From: Xanthomonas translucens pv. translucens DSM 18974
GTDB taxonomy: Bacteria; Pseudomonadota; Gammaproteobacteria; Xanthomonadales; Xanthomonadaceae
Direction: 5' to 3'
DNA length: 19,220 bases
Assembly: GCF_000331775.1 (NCBI RefSeq)
Contig: NZ_CAPJ01000431.1
Location: 1 to 19,220, forward strand
Part shown: piece by piece, positions 9,007-19,220 of the stretch
Numbering within the stretch: the stretch's first letter is position 1
How the letters are laid out: every line of letters starts with the position of its first letter
Program-made: the position numbers and the translations under genes
Notes under the pieces: model-generated
Seen by the model: the letters and a program-made list of their open reading frames with translations, nothing else
Databases searched by the model: none
Told to the model about the DNA's origin: nothing

Positions 9007-9701
9007 TCGCGGTGCTGATTCCGGCGCACGACGAGGAACTGCTGATCGGCGCCTGCCTGCGCTCGGTGGCGCTGGCGGCGCACTGCGCCGGCCTGCGCGG
9101 CGAGGCGGTGCAGGTATTTGTCGCCCTGGACCGCTGCAGCGACGGCACCGCCGGCATCGTCGCCGCGCACGGCGCGCAGGCCATCGTGCTGCAGGCCGGC
9201 AATGTCGGCAGCGCCCGCGCCGCAGCGGCGCAGGCCGCGTTGGATGCCGGCGCGCGCTGGCTGGCCTGCACCGACGCCGATTCGGTAGTGCCGGCGAACT
9301 GGCTGTCGGCGGAACTGGACTGCGCCAGCGACGCGTTCTGCGGCATCGTCACGGTCGGTGACTGGGACGACTACGACAGTGCGATGCGCGATGCCTACCG
9401 CGCCGGCGAATGCCGCCGCGACGACCACCCGCACGTGCACGGCGCCAACCTGGGCCTCAGCGCCGCGCTGTACCGGCGCTGCGGCGGCTTCCTGCCACTG
9501 ACCGCGCACGAGGACGTGGCCCTGGTCGAAGCGATGGTGCGTGTGGATGCGCGGATCGCACGCCGCGCGCAGCCGGTGGTGGTCACCAGCGCCCGACGCG
9601 TGGCGCGGGCGCGCGGTGGTTTCAGCGATTATCTGAAGCAGATGGAACGCAGTCTGGCCGAATCGCTGCGGCATACGCCGGGTGGGGACGTGTTGGCTTG
9701 A
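9003..9701 (+). CDS. Family 2 glycosyltransferase, soluble
   Basis: A 232-residue GT-A fold enzyme starting at GTG, whose last bases overlap the previous stop (GTGA). The N-terminal strand IAVLIPAHDEE (2-12) is typical of GT2. The nucleotide-sugar segment includes ALDRCSDGT (41-49), a DAD metal motif (91-93, CTDADS), the acceptor region HVHGANLGLS (144-153) and the catalytic-base region TAHEDVAL (167-174). There is no C-terminal membrane domain, unlike polysaccharide synthases, so it most likely transfers one sugar in the cytoplasm. Donor and acceptor are unknown. It is last in the operon with the acyl-CoA dehydrogenase-like, deacetylase and methyltransferase genes. No convincing intrinsic terminator follows. 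Confidence 0.87.
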   Translation: MIAVLIPAHDEELLIGACLRSVALAAHCAGLRGEAVQVFVALDRCSDGTAGIVAAHGAQAIVLQAGNVGSARAAAAQAALDAGARWLACTDADSVVPANWLSAELDCASDAFCGIVTVGDWDDYDSAMRDAYRAGECRRDDHPHVHGANLGLSAALYRRCGGFLPLTAHEDVALVEAMVRVDARIARRAQPVVVTSARRVARARGGFSDYLKQMERSLAESLRHTPGGDVLA

Positions 9702-10018
9702 GCTTGCGCGAAGCGTCTCGCGGAGTTCAAGCGCACAAGGCTGTCCGTCCCCCCAACTCCACGCCCATGTCCGTCTCATGACGGCGACCACCCAGCTGCC
9801 TGCACAGGGTACGACCCCTCCCAGGGCAACGCGCATTCAGCCAATAACGGGGAACCGTGCCCGCAGCGGCCACGCCTCGGGATAAGTTTTGTCCCGGGTT
9901 TGTTGCGGGACAGCAGCCGGCCCGGCCGTGGATCCGGGTTTGTCAATAAGCGCTCAGCGGTTTCTTAGATTTTTCAATGGCTTGCCCAATGTCCTCTGCT
10001 GCGCCGGCAAGCGCGAGG

Positions 10019-10064
10019 TTGTCCACAAGGGGTGTGGATGACTTCTGCATAAGGGTGTGGATAA
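10019..10064. promoter_or_regulatory. Cluster of three DnaA-box-like 9-mers
   Basis: TGTGGATAA (10056-10064) is the exact complement of the consensus box TTATCCACA. TGTGGATGA (10033-10041) is one base off in the same orientation, and TTGTCCACA (10019-10027) is one base off in the opposite orientation. The two same-strand boxes sit inside a longer shared string GGGTGTGGAT and are 23 bp apart. An AT-rich patch lies 35-80 bp to the left. No dnaA or dnaN gene is near. Binding by DnaA is inference. Confidence 0.45.
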
Positions 10065-10206
10065 GCCCATCGCGGCCCCGTGCCACAAGACTGTCAAGAG
10101 ACATGGCGAAAAATTAGACAGGACCATTTCCTGCGCTCGCGTCGGTCGCCATCCGCAGGTCGGCGCAGCCAACGCTGCGATCCGTTGCATCGGCCGCCTG
10201 CACAGC

Positions 10207-10237
10207 AAAACCGCGCCATGCGCAGGCAGGACGCGGT
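10207..10237 (-). terminator. Candidate intrinsic terminator of katE
   Basis: Read on the minus strand, ACCGCG and CC (split by one bulged T) pair with GGCGCGGT and are followed by TTTT. The loop is about 11 bases. It starts some 29 bases after the katE stop. The stem is short and bulged, so this is moderate evidence only. Confidence 0.45.
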
Positions 10238-10265
10238 CCGGGCAGGGAGCGCTGACGACGCAGGC

Positions 10266-12368
<2,103 letters not shown>

Positions 12369-12852
12369 GGATGAGCGCTCCGGGGGATGAGGCGGGGACG
12401 GCAGAGAGGATGCGCGCTGCGAACGGCTGTGCGATGCGCGACAGAGAAAGGCTGTCAGGGGTCTGACCGATGCTGTGCCGGCAGGCGTTAACGGTCCGTG
12501 CAACCTGTCCGAGCATGGCGTGAGGACCGCACTACCGCATGTGTTGCAGTTCGCACAAAGCGTAAACGCGCGCGCGGCGCGTGTTCGCTGCGTACGCGCG
12601 CGGCGTGCCGCCGCCTGGCGTCGCCCGTCGGCAGTTGCGGCGAACTGCAGTGCCTACCTGCTGCGGCTGAAACGTGGCAATGCACGCAATCACCAAACGA
12701 GTGCAGGCATTGCCGCCAAGCTGGGGTTACAGGAAGGCTGCGCGGCCGATATGGCGTTACGCGCCTATTCTTCCCGTGGGGGCTGCGAGCGCGGGGACAG
12801 CGCAGCGGCAGCGGCCGATGCAGTGCAGCATGGCGTGCGACGGAGACCGAAC
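12369..12852. other. Gene-free stretch upstream of katE
   Basis: The 484 bases lie between katE (leftward) and the diguanylate cyclase remnant (rightward). Several frames are open by chance, but none has a recognisable protein, a good ribosome site or codon use like the neighbours. The katE promoter should lie in the left part. I could not pick a convincing -35/-10 pair. Confidence 0.5.
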
Positions 12853-13404
12853 GTGTACTTGCCCATCGTCGTGATCGGGATGTTGTTCGCGCATGCGCTT
12901 GTCGCGCACGCGGGCGGCAGCGCTACGCCTGCGGCGCAATAATGCGGACTGGCGGTGCAGGCGATGGCGCTGCTGGCGGTGTTGCGTCGGCTGCGGCGTG
13001 CGCCGGCGGTGGACCACTGGCCGTGGCGGCTGCTGGGTGGCGTGGTCGGGGTGCAGATGCTGTGGACCGGCTGCAATCTGCTGGCGCTGTTGTTGCCGCA
13101 GCACGGTTCGATGCTGCAACTGCTGGGCGTGATGTTTTCCGGCTCGGCGATGATCCCGGCGCTGTACGCGATCGCGTGGCGGCTGCTGGCGACCATCGAG
13201 CAGCGGCAGATTCCGCACCCGGCCAGCCCGCTGGGCGTGGTCACGGTCAGCATCGGCATTGCCATCTGTCCGGCCACCGCCTATGCGGCGATCAACCTGC
13301 TGCAGCAGGCCGATGCGGCGCTGTACCGCGCCAAGCGCAATGGCCGCAATTGCTGCGCGCATGCGCAGGACGCGGCGGCGGCGCTGCAGGGCGTCGCCGC
13401 GCCG
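12853..13404 (+). pseudogene. Remnant of a membrane-anchored diguanylate cyclase (GGDEF)
   Basis: A GTG with GGAG seven bases upstream begins a membrane-like segment (VYLPIVVIGMLFAHALVAHA) that meets an in-frame TAA at 12940-12942. The same frame then continues with two hydrophobic stretches (about 13018-13095 and 13108-13180) and, directly after, the C-terminal end of a GGDEF domain: VVTVSIGIA (near 13237-13263) and LLQQADAALYRAKRNGRN (near 13297-13350). The roughly 130 residues that normally separate the membrane part from SIGIA, including the GGDEF signature and the metal-binding Asp, are absent; the join lies near 13180-13200. No stop follows where the domain should end; the frame runs on into the gcvP terminator and 3' end. 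The parts are clear and the protein cannot be an active cyclase. The end coordinate is approximate. Confidence 0.75.
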
Positions 13405-13461
13405 GGCCGAGCGTGCGCGGCAAACGCTGCGCGTGCCGCGTGCGTTCCGGTGTCGGTCCAC

Positions 13462-13494
13462 AAAAAACGCCAACCCCGGCATGCGGGGCTGGCG
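13462..13494 (-). terminator. Intrinsic terminator of gcvP
   Basis: On the minus strand a strong GC-rich stem (CGCCAgCCCCG pairing with CGGGGtTGGCG, with one mismatch and a short CATGC-type loop) is followed directly by six T. It begins 28 bases after the gcvP stop, the classic position. Confidence 0.92.
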
Positions 13495-13522
13495 TGGCGA
13501 AGCGCGGCGAAGCGGCGGGGCG

Positions 13523-16402
<2,880 letters not shown>

Positions 16403-16458
16403 GGCGGGCATCCGGAGCAAGAGGGCATGCGAAAGGTCGGAAGCAGCGCCGCCGGCAT

Positions 16459-16478
16459 GGCACGCGCAGTGGCGTGCC
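16459..16478 (-). promoter_or_regulatory. Hairpin in the gcvP leader after the riboswitch
   Basis: A perfect 7-bp stem (GGCACGC / GCGTGCC) with a six-base loop lies between the second glycine aptamer and the gcvP start. No U-run follows it, so it is not an intrinsic terminator. It may be part of the expression platform. Confidence 0.4.
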
Positions 16479-16512
16479 GCAACCTGTCGCAGCGAAGGTC
16501 TTCCTCGCGCCC

Positions 16513-16690
16513 CTCTGTCCTTTTGCCTGAGAGTTTAAAAACGCGGCTGCGGCCTTAGCCTGCCTGCGTTTCGTGCCCCTTCGGCGCCGGAGTCAACCGG
16601 TCTCTCCAGAGTTGTGATACGGATGGTTTTGGGCCTGAGCGATTACGGGCGTTGCGCCTTCGGCAGCGGCGATGCCGCTTCTCCCACCAT
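16513..16690 (-). promoter_or_regulatory. Tandem glycine riboswitch (two aptamers) upstream of gcvP
   Basis: Read on the minus strand, two glycine aptamers follow one another. Aptamer 1 (16690 to 16623) is closed by ATGGT/ACCAT and contains GGGAGAAGC, GCCGAAGGCGCAA and CGCTCAGGCCCAAAACC. Aptamer 2 (16611 to 16513) is closed by CTCT/AGAG and contains CTGGAGAGACCGG, CGCCGAAGGGGCA and the hallmark CTCTCAGGCAAAAGGAC. About a dozen bases link them, as in the classic two-aptamer class. By family knowledge, glycine binding usually switches expression of glycine cleavage genes on, so that excess glycine is broken down. About 110 bases remain before the gcvP start for the expression platform, and no terminator-like hairpin with a U-run is seen there. 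Control of translation is therefore more likely than attenuation, which is inference. Confidence 0.93.
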
Positions 16691-16701
16691 GTTGCACCGA
16701 C

Positions 16702-16707
16702 AGTATA
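16702..16707 (-). promoter_or_regulatory. Candidate -10 box for the gcvP riboswitch transcript
   Basis: TATACT on the minus strand matches TATAAT at five of six positions and lies 11 bases before the first aptamer helix, so transcription would begin right at the riboswitch. No good -35 element is visible at 16-18 bases. Confidence 0.5.
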
Positions 16708-16764
16708 TAGCCAGCGCCGCGCGGAATTGGCGAAGCGCACCCCAACCCGGCACACCCGGCAACG

Positions 16765-16788
16765 CCCGGGCGAGTTGTCCCGCCCGGG
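16765..16788. repeat. Perfect 8-bp inverted repeat between raxX and the gcvP promoter
   Basis: CCCGGGCG and CGCCCGGG are separated by eight bases. It would form a strong hairpin about 90 bases downstream of the raxX stop and could end or stabilise that transcript. No U-run follows on either strand, so an intrinsic terminator is not claimed. Confidence 0.5.
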
Positions 16789-16876
16789 AGCCGGGTCTGT
16801 TTACATGTCTGACTTCGCTCCGCCATAGCGCAGCGCAGCCTCGCGCTGCCGATATCGCAGGCAGCGCGCCATTGGG

Positions 16877-17050
16877 TCAGTGGTGATGCTTCCCAGGCGG
16901 GTCGTGCCTATCGTTGGAGTGCGGAGGCGGGTAATCGCCGCCGCCGACCTTCTTCCACAGGGATTCGTCCAGCGGGGCCACGCGCTTGGGCTGCGATTCC
17001 GGCTGCAGCGGGCGAAGGCCGGTCGGCTTGCGCTTGTTCAGTAGATGCAT
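16877..17050 (-). CDS. raxX: RaxX-type tyrosine-sulfated peptide precursor, 57 aa
   Basis: A short gene with a strong ribosome site (AAGGA, 17060-17064, nine bases before ATG). The product has a charged leader (MHLLNKRKPT...), the segment LDESLWKKVGGG (28-39 region) ending in a double-glycine cleavage motif, and the core DYPPPHSNDRHDPPGKHHH. This matches RaxX of X. oryzae, whose core begins DYPPPGANPKHDPP. Tyr40 equals the sulfated Tyr41 there. By family knowledge RaxST sulfates this Tyr, the RaxB peptidase-transporter cuts after the double glycine, and the peptide is exported with RaxA. The mature peptide mimics plant PSY hormones and can trigger the rice receptor XA21. The gene is divergent from raxST and next to gcvP, the expected locus. 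The central core differs (HSNDRHDP against GANPKHDP), and a C-terminal His run is present. Confidence 0.9.
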   Translation of the reverse strand: MHLLNKRKPTGLRPLQPESQPKRVAPLDESLWKKVGGGDYPPPHSNDRHDPPGKHHH

Positions 17051-17330
17051 TGAATGAATTCCTTGATGGTCCCCTCGGAGACAGAGTCGCCCGGCCCGAA
17101 GGGGGATGCCGGACGACCGCCATGCCATGGCCGTGTGTGCGCCGCCGCGCCATCGTTGCGATGCGCGGAGACGGTAGGGCGCATACCTGGACCCGTCTGC
17201 GTCGCAAGGTGCGCGGCGGCGGCGGTCTGGGCGGGACGCCATGCGATGGCCTGTGCGCGTACGCGAAGCCGCGGCGCCGCTGTCTGTGGTCTGTGGGCTG
17301 GGTCACGGTGCAGCTGCGACGGCCGCCGCT

Positions 17331-17350
17331 TGCGAAGCGACCGGTTCGCA
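17331..17350. promoter_or_regulatory. Inverted repeat TGCGAA-N8-TTCGCA, possible operator
   Basis: Two perfect 6-base half-sites in inverted orientation, with eight bases between, lie about 135 bases before the raxST start. Centre-to-centre spacing is 14 bp, so the halves are more than one helical turn apart. The regulator is unknown. Chance occurrence in GC-rich DNA is possible. Confidence 0.35.
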
Positions 17351-17471
17351 GATGGATACCGATCTGCGCGGCCGTGCAGGCGCGGCCACGCGCAATGCGC
17401 AAGCTGTCGGTCGCCAGCGCGCAGGCCGGACACGCACTGCGGCCGGGCCGAGGCCATGCACCCCATGCCAT

Positions 17472-17476
17472 AAGGA
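17472..17476 (+). promoter_or_regulatory. Ribosome binding site of raxST
   Basis: AAGGA lies nine bases before TTG 17486 and fixes that unusual start. The nearby upstream ATG codons are followed at once by an in-frame TAA or are out of frame. Confidence 0.75.
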
Positions 17477-17485
17477 CGCGTTACG

Positions 17486-18289
17486 TTGGACTACCACTTC
17501 ATCTCCGGCCTGCCTCGCTCCGGATCGTCCTTGCTGGCCGCGTTGCTGCGCCAGAATCCGCGCGTGCATGCCGAGGTCACCTCGCCGCTGGCCAGGCTGT
17601 ACGCGGCGATGCTGATGGGCATGAGCGAGGAGTACCCCTCCAACGTGCAGCTGGACGATGCCCAGCGCGCGCGCCTGTTGCGTGGGATCTTCGACGCCTT
17701 CTACCAGGACCGGCGGCAGGCGCAGTGGGTGTTCGACACCAACCGCGCCTGGTGCAGCCGGCTGCCGGCGCTGGCCACCCTGTTTCCGGACACGCGCATC
17801 GTCTGCTGCGTGCGCGAGGTGGGCTGGATCGTGGACAGCTTCGAGCGCCTGGCGCAGGCGCAACCGCTGCGGCTGTCGGCGCTGTTCGGCTACGATCCGG
17901 AGGATTCGCTGTCCATGCGCGCCGATCTGCTGACCGGCGCGCGCGGCGTGCTCGGCTATGCGCTGGACGGCCTGCGCCAGGCGGTCTACGGCGACCATGC
18001 CGAGCGCCTGCTGCTGCTGCGCTACGAGACGCTGGCACGGCATCCGGCACAGGCGATGGAGCAGGTGTACGCGTTCCTGCAGATGCCCGCCTTCGCCCAC
18101 GACTATGCCAACCTGGAAGGCGATGCCGAGCGATTCGATGCGGCCCTGCAGACCCCGGGCCTGCATCGCGTCCGCCGCACGGTCGGCTATGTGCCGCGTC
18201 GCAGCGTGCTGCCGCCGGAGCTGTTCGAGCGGCTGCAGCAGCTGGCGTTCTGGGAAACCGAGCGCGTGCCTGGCGTGCGCATCGTATGA
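17486..18289 (+). CDS. raxST: Tyrosylprotein sulfotransferase RaxST
   Basis: A 267-residue sulfotransferase that starts at TTG. The PAPS 5'-phosphosulfate loop is GLPRSGSS (8-15), at the very N-terminus as in cytoplasmic sulfotransferases. The 3'-phosphate site is CCVREVGWIVDSFERL (108-123), with Arg111 and Ser119 in the expected places. By family knowledge RaxST transfers sulfate from PAPS to the single core tyrosine of RaxX in the cytoplasm before export, using PAPS made by raxP/raxQ genes elsewhere. The divergent raxX and the raxA that follows make the assignment firm, although the family alone would only say sulfotransferase. Its stop overlaps a 16-codon open frame, and raxA begins 49 bases later, so the genes form one operon. 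Confidence 0.93.
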   Translation: MDYHFISGLPRSGSSLLAALLRQNPRVHAEVTSPLARLYAAMLMGMSEEYPSNVQLDDAQRARLLRGIFDAFYQDRRQAQWVFDTNRAWCSRLPALATLFPDTRIVCCVREVGWIVDSFERLAQAQPLRLSALFGYDPEDSLSMRADLLTGARGVLGYALDGLRQAVYGDHAERLLLLRYETLARHPAQAMEQVYAFLQMPAFAHDYANLEGDAERFDAALQTPGLHRVRRTVGYVPRRSVLPPELFERLQQLAFWETERVPGVRIV

Positions 18290-18336
18290 ATGGCGCGGTG
18301 CCCGCTGGCCGACCTCGCGTGCACGGCCGCGCCTGA
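18286..18336 (+). CDS. Possible 16-codon minigene between raxST and raxA
   Basis: An ATG overlaps the raxST stop (ATGA). The frame encodes MNGAVPAGRPRVHGRA and stops two bases before the raxA ATG. raxA itself has no visible ribosome site, so ribosomes that restart here could be handed on to raxA. There is no homology, and the frame may be a chance one. Confidence 0.2.
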   Translation: MNGAVPAGRPRVHGRA

Positions 18337-18338
18337 GC

Positions 18339-19220
18339 ATGCTGTTCCGTCGCCAGGCCTTGGATCACCAGCGGCGCGCCGGGCTCGGGCGCATCGTGCT
18401 CAGGCACGGGCGCGCGACGCAGCTGGGCGTGCTGGCGGTGACGCTGATCGTGGCCGGACTGGTCGCCGCGTTCTTCTGCCTGGGTTTCGCGCGCAGCCAG
18501 ACCTTGCAGGGCGTGCTCACCCCGACGCAGGGCACGGTGGCGATCAGCAGTCCCCAGGCCGGCGTGGTGGTCGCGATCCGGGCGGCGGAGGGGCAGGGTG
18601 TGGCGGCCGGGCGGGTGCTGTTCGTGCTGTCGGCCGAGCACCGCGACGACCGCCAGCGGCCGACCGCGCGGGCCGCGTCGGTGTTGGCCGAGCGCGAGCG
18701 CCTGGCGGTCGAGGCCATGGAGCAGATCCGCACCCAGGGCCGCATGCAGCAGCAGGCGCTGGCGCAGTCCATGACCGGCATGCAGGCCAGGCTGGCGCAC
18801 CTGGACGGCGAGCTTGCGGTGCTGCGCCGGCGCCAGCAACTGACCGAAGCCATCGAGCAGCGCTACCGCACTGCGATGGCGCGCGGCCTGGTCAGTCCGC
18901 AATTCGTCGACGAGAAGATGGCCGAGTCGATGGACCAGCGCGCGCGGACCCTGGACCTGGAGCGCGAGCGCATGGCGCTGGCCGATGCGCTGGCGCAAGC
19001 GCGCGAGGACCTGCGCCAGCTACAGCCAGGCCTGCGCGAACAACTGCTCGCCGCCGATGCGACCCTGCAGCAGGCCAGGCGCGAGAGCATCGAGCAGGCC
19101 GCGGCCGCGCAATGGGAGGTGCGCGCGCCGTGTGCCGGACGCCTCGCCCTGCGGCCGCTGCTGCGCGGGCAGGCGGTGGCCGCAGGGCAGCGCCTGGCCG
19201 ACGTGGTGCCGGCCTCCACT
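18339..19220 (+). CDS. raxA: HlyD-type periplasmic adaptor of the RaxX exporter (3' end outside window)
   Basis: The frame is open from this ATG to the last base (294 codons). The N-terminal cytoplasmic part is rich in Arg (MLFRRQALDHQRR), then one membrane helix (about 28-50, LGVLAVTLIVAGLVAAFFCLG). The first lipoyl-like half follows (SPQAGVVVAIRAAEGQGVAAG, about 69-90), then a long Gln/Glu/Arg/Ala coiled coil (about 100-250), and the second lipoyl-like half begins at WEVRAPCAGRLALRPLLRGQ. This is the layout of membrane fusion proteins of peptide ABC exporters. By family knowledge RaxA joins the inner-membrane peptidase-transporter RaxB to an outer-membrane channel. raxB should follow just outside the window. 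No other in-frame ATG, GTG or TTG start occurs in the short gap after raxST. Confidence 0.92.
   Translation, partial: MLFRRQALDHQRRAGLGRIVLRHGRATQLGVLAVTLIVAGLVAAFFCLGFARSQTLQGVLTPTQGTVAISSPQAGVVVAIRAAEGQGVAAGRVLFVLSAEHRDDRQRPTARAASVLAERERLAVEAMEQIRTQGRMQQQALAQSMTGMQARLAHLDGELAVLRRRQQLTEAIEQRYRTAMARGLVSPQFVDEKMAESMDQRARTLDLERERMALADALAQAREDLRQLQPGLREQLLAADATLQQARRESIEQAAAAQWEVRAPCAGRLALRPLLRGQAVAAGQRLADVVPAST

Larger units (their letters stand above)
9702..10265. other. Gene-free stretch between the GT2 gene and katE
   Basis: No credible coding frame is seen in 564 bases between two genes that converge. The part around 9940-9985 is clearly richer in A and T than its surroundings, and the 10-mer CCGGGTTTGT occurs twice (about 9894 and 9934). 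DnaA-box-like 9-mers lie at 10019-10064, and a candidate katE terminator is at the right end. No tRNA, insertion sequence or transposase fragment is recognisable. Confidence 0.6.
17051..17485. other. Divergent regulatory region between raxX and raxST
   Basis: The 435 bases separate the two start codons and should hold both promoters. Open frames crossing it lack family likeness. The clearest structure is the inverted repeat at 17331-17350. No confident -35/-10 pair is seen for either gene. Confidence 0.6.

Noticed and set aside
10019..10064. Chromosomal oriC
   Set aside because: No dnaA, dnaN, rpmH, gidA or other origin-linked genes are in the window. Three boxes alone do not justify calling an origin.
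12540..12559. Clp/CRP-like site TGTG...CACA upstream of katE
   Set aside because: Ten bases separate the half-sites instead of the eight expected between TGTG and CACA in TGTGA-N6-TCACA, and the inner A/T positions do not match.
12475..12942. 155-codon plus-strand frame upstream of the cyclase remnant
   Set aside because: Only its last 29 codons look protein-like and they belong to the decayed cyclase. The rest is random Ala/Arg sequence with no ribosome site at its ATG.
17050..18336. 428-codon plus-strand frame covering the rax intergenic region and raxST
   Set aside because: It overlaps raxST in another frame and is Arg/Ala-rich without a family. Only its last 16 codons after the raxST stop were considered separately.

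Overview
The window is a GC-rich, gene-dense piece of a gammaproteobacterial chromosome that I place in the genus Xanthomonas. The strongest reason is the right end. There, gcvP is followed by a divergent pair formed by a small raxX-type sulfopeptide gene and a raxST-raxA operon, an arrangement I know only from Xanthomonas. I cannot name the species. The RaxX core peptide differs from the well-known X. oryzae form.

Left part (1-9701, all plus strand). The window opens inside a very large cyclic beta-1,2-glucan synthase (NdvB type). A 74-residue unknown protein overlaps its stop codon, and a zinc-dependent formaldehyde/alcohol dehydrogenase-like gene follows. Next is a tightly overlapping four-gene operon: an acyl-CoA dehydrogenase-like gene (frameshifted here), a PIG-L/LmbE-type deacetylase, a NodS-like SAM methyltransferase and a soluble GT2 glycosyltransferase. 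Deacetylase, N-methyltransferase-like enzyme and glycosyltransferase together resemble the enzyme set of lipo-chitooligosaccharide synthesis. The product is unknown, and this is the least understood system in the window.

Middle (9702-13494). A 564-bp gene-free stretch contains a cluster of three DnaA-box-like 9-mers beside an AT-rich patch. The minus-strand gene katE encodes a 700-residue clade II (HPII-type) catalase. Between katE and gcvP lies a decayed membrane-anchored diguanylate cyclase with an in-frame ochre codon and a deletion that removed the GGDEF active site.

Right part (13462-19220). gcvP (glycine decarboxylase P-protein, minus strand) has a textbook intrinsic terminator and is preceded by a complete tandem glycine riboswitch with a candidate -10 box just upstream. 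Beyond it lies raxX (minus strand), a 435-bp divergent regulatory region, then raxST (tyrosine sulfotransferase) and raxA (HlyD-type adaptor, cut by the window end). By family knowledge, RaxST sulfates a tyrosine of RaxX. RaxA and RaxB (beyond the window) cleave its double-glycine leader and export the peptide, which mimics plant PSY hormones and can be sensed by the rice receptor XA21.

Glucan synthase, dehydrogenase, the ACAD/PIG-L/NodS/GT2 operon and katE together have the look of a stress or envelope-adaptation region. That grouping is inference from gene content only.
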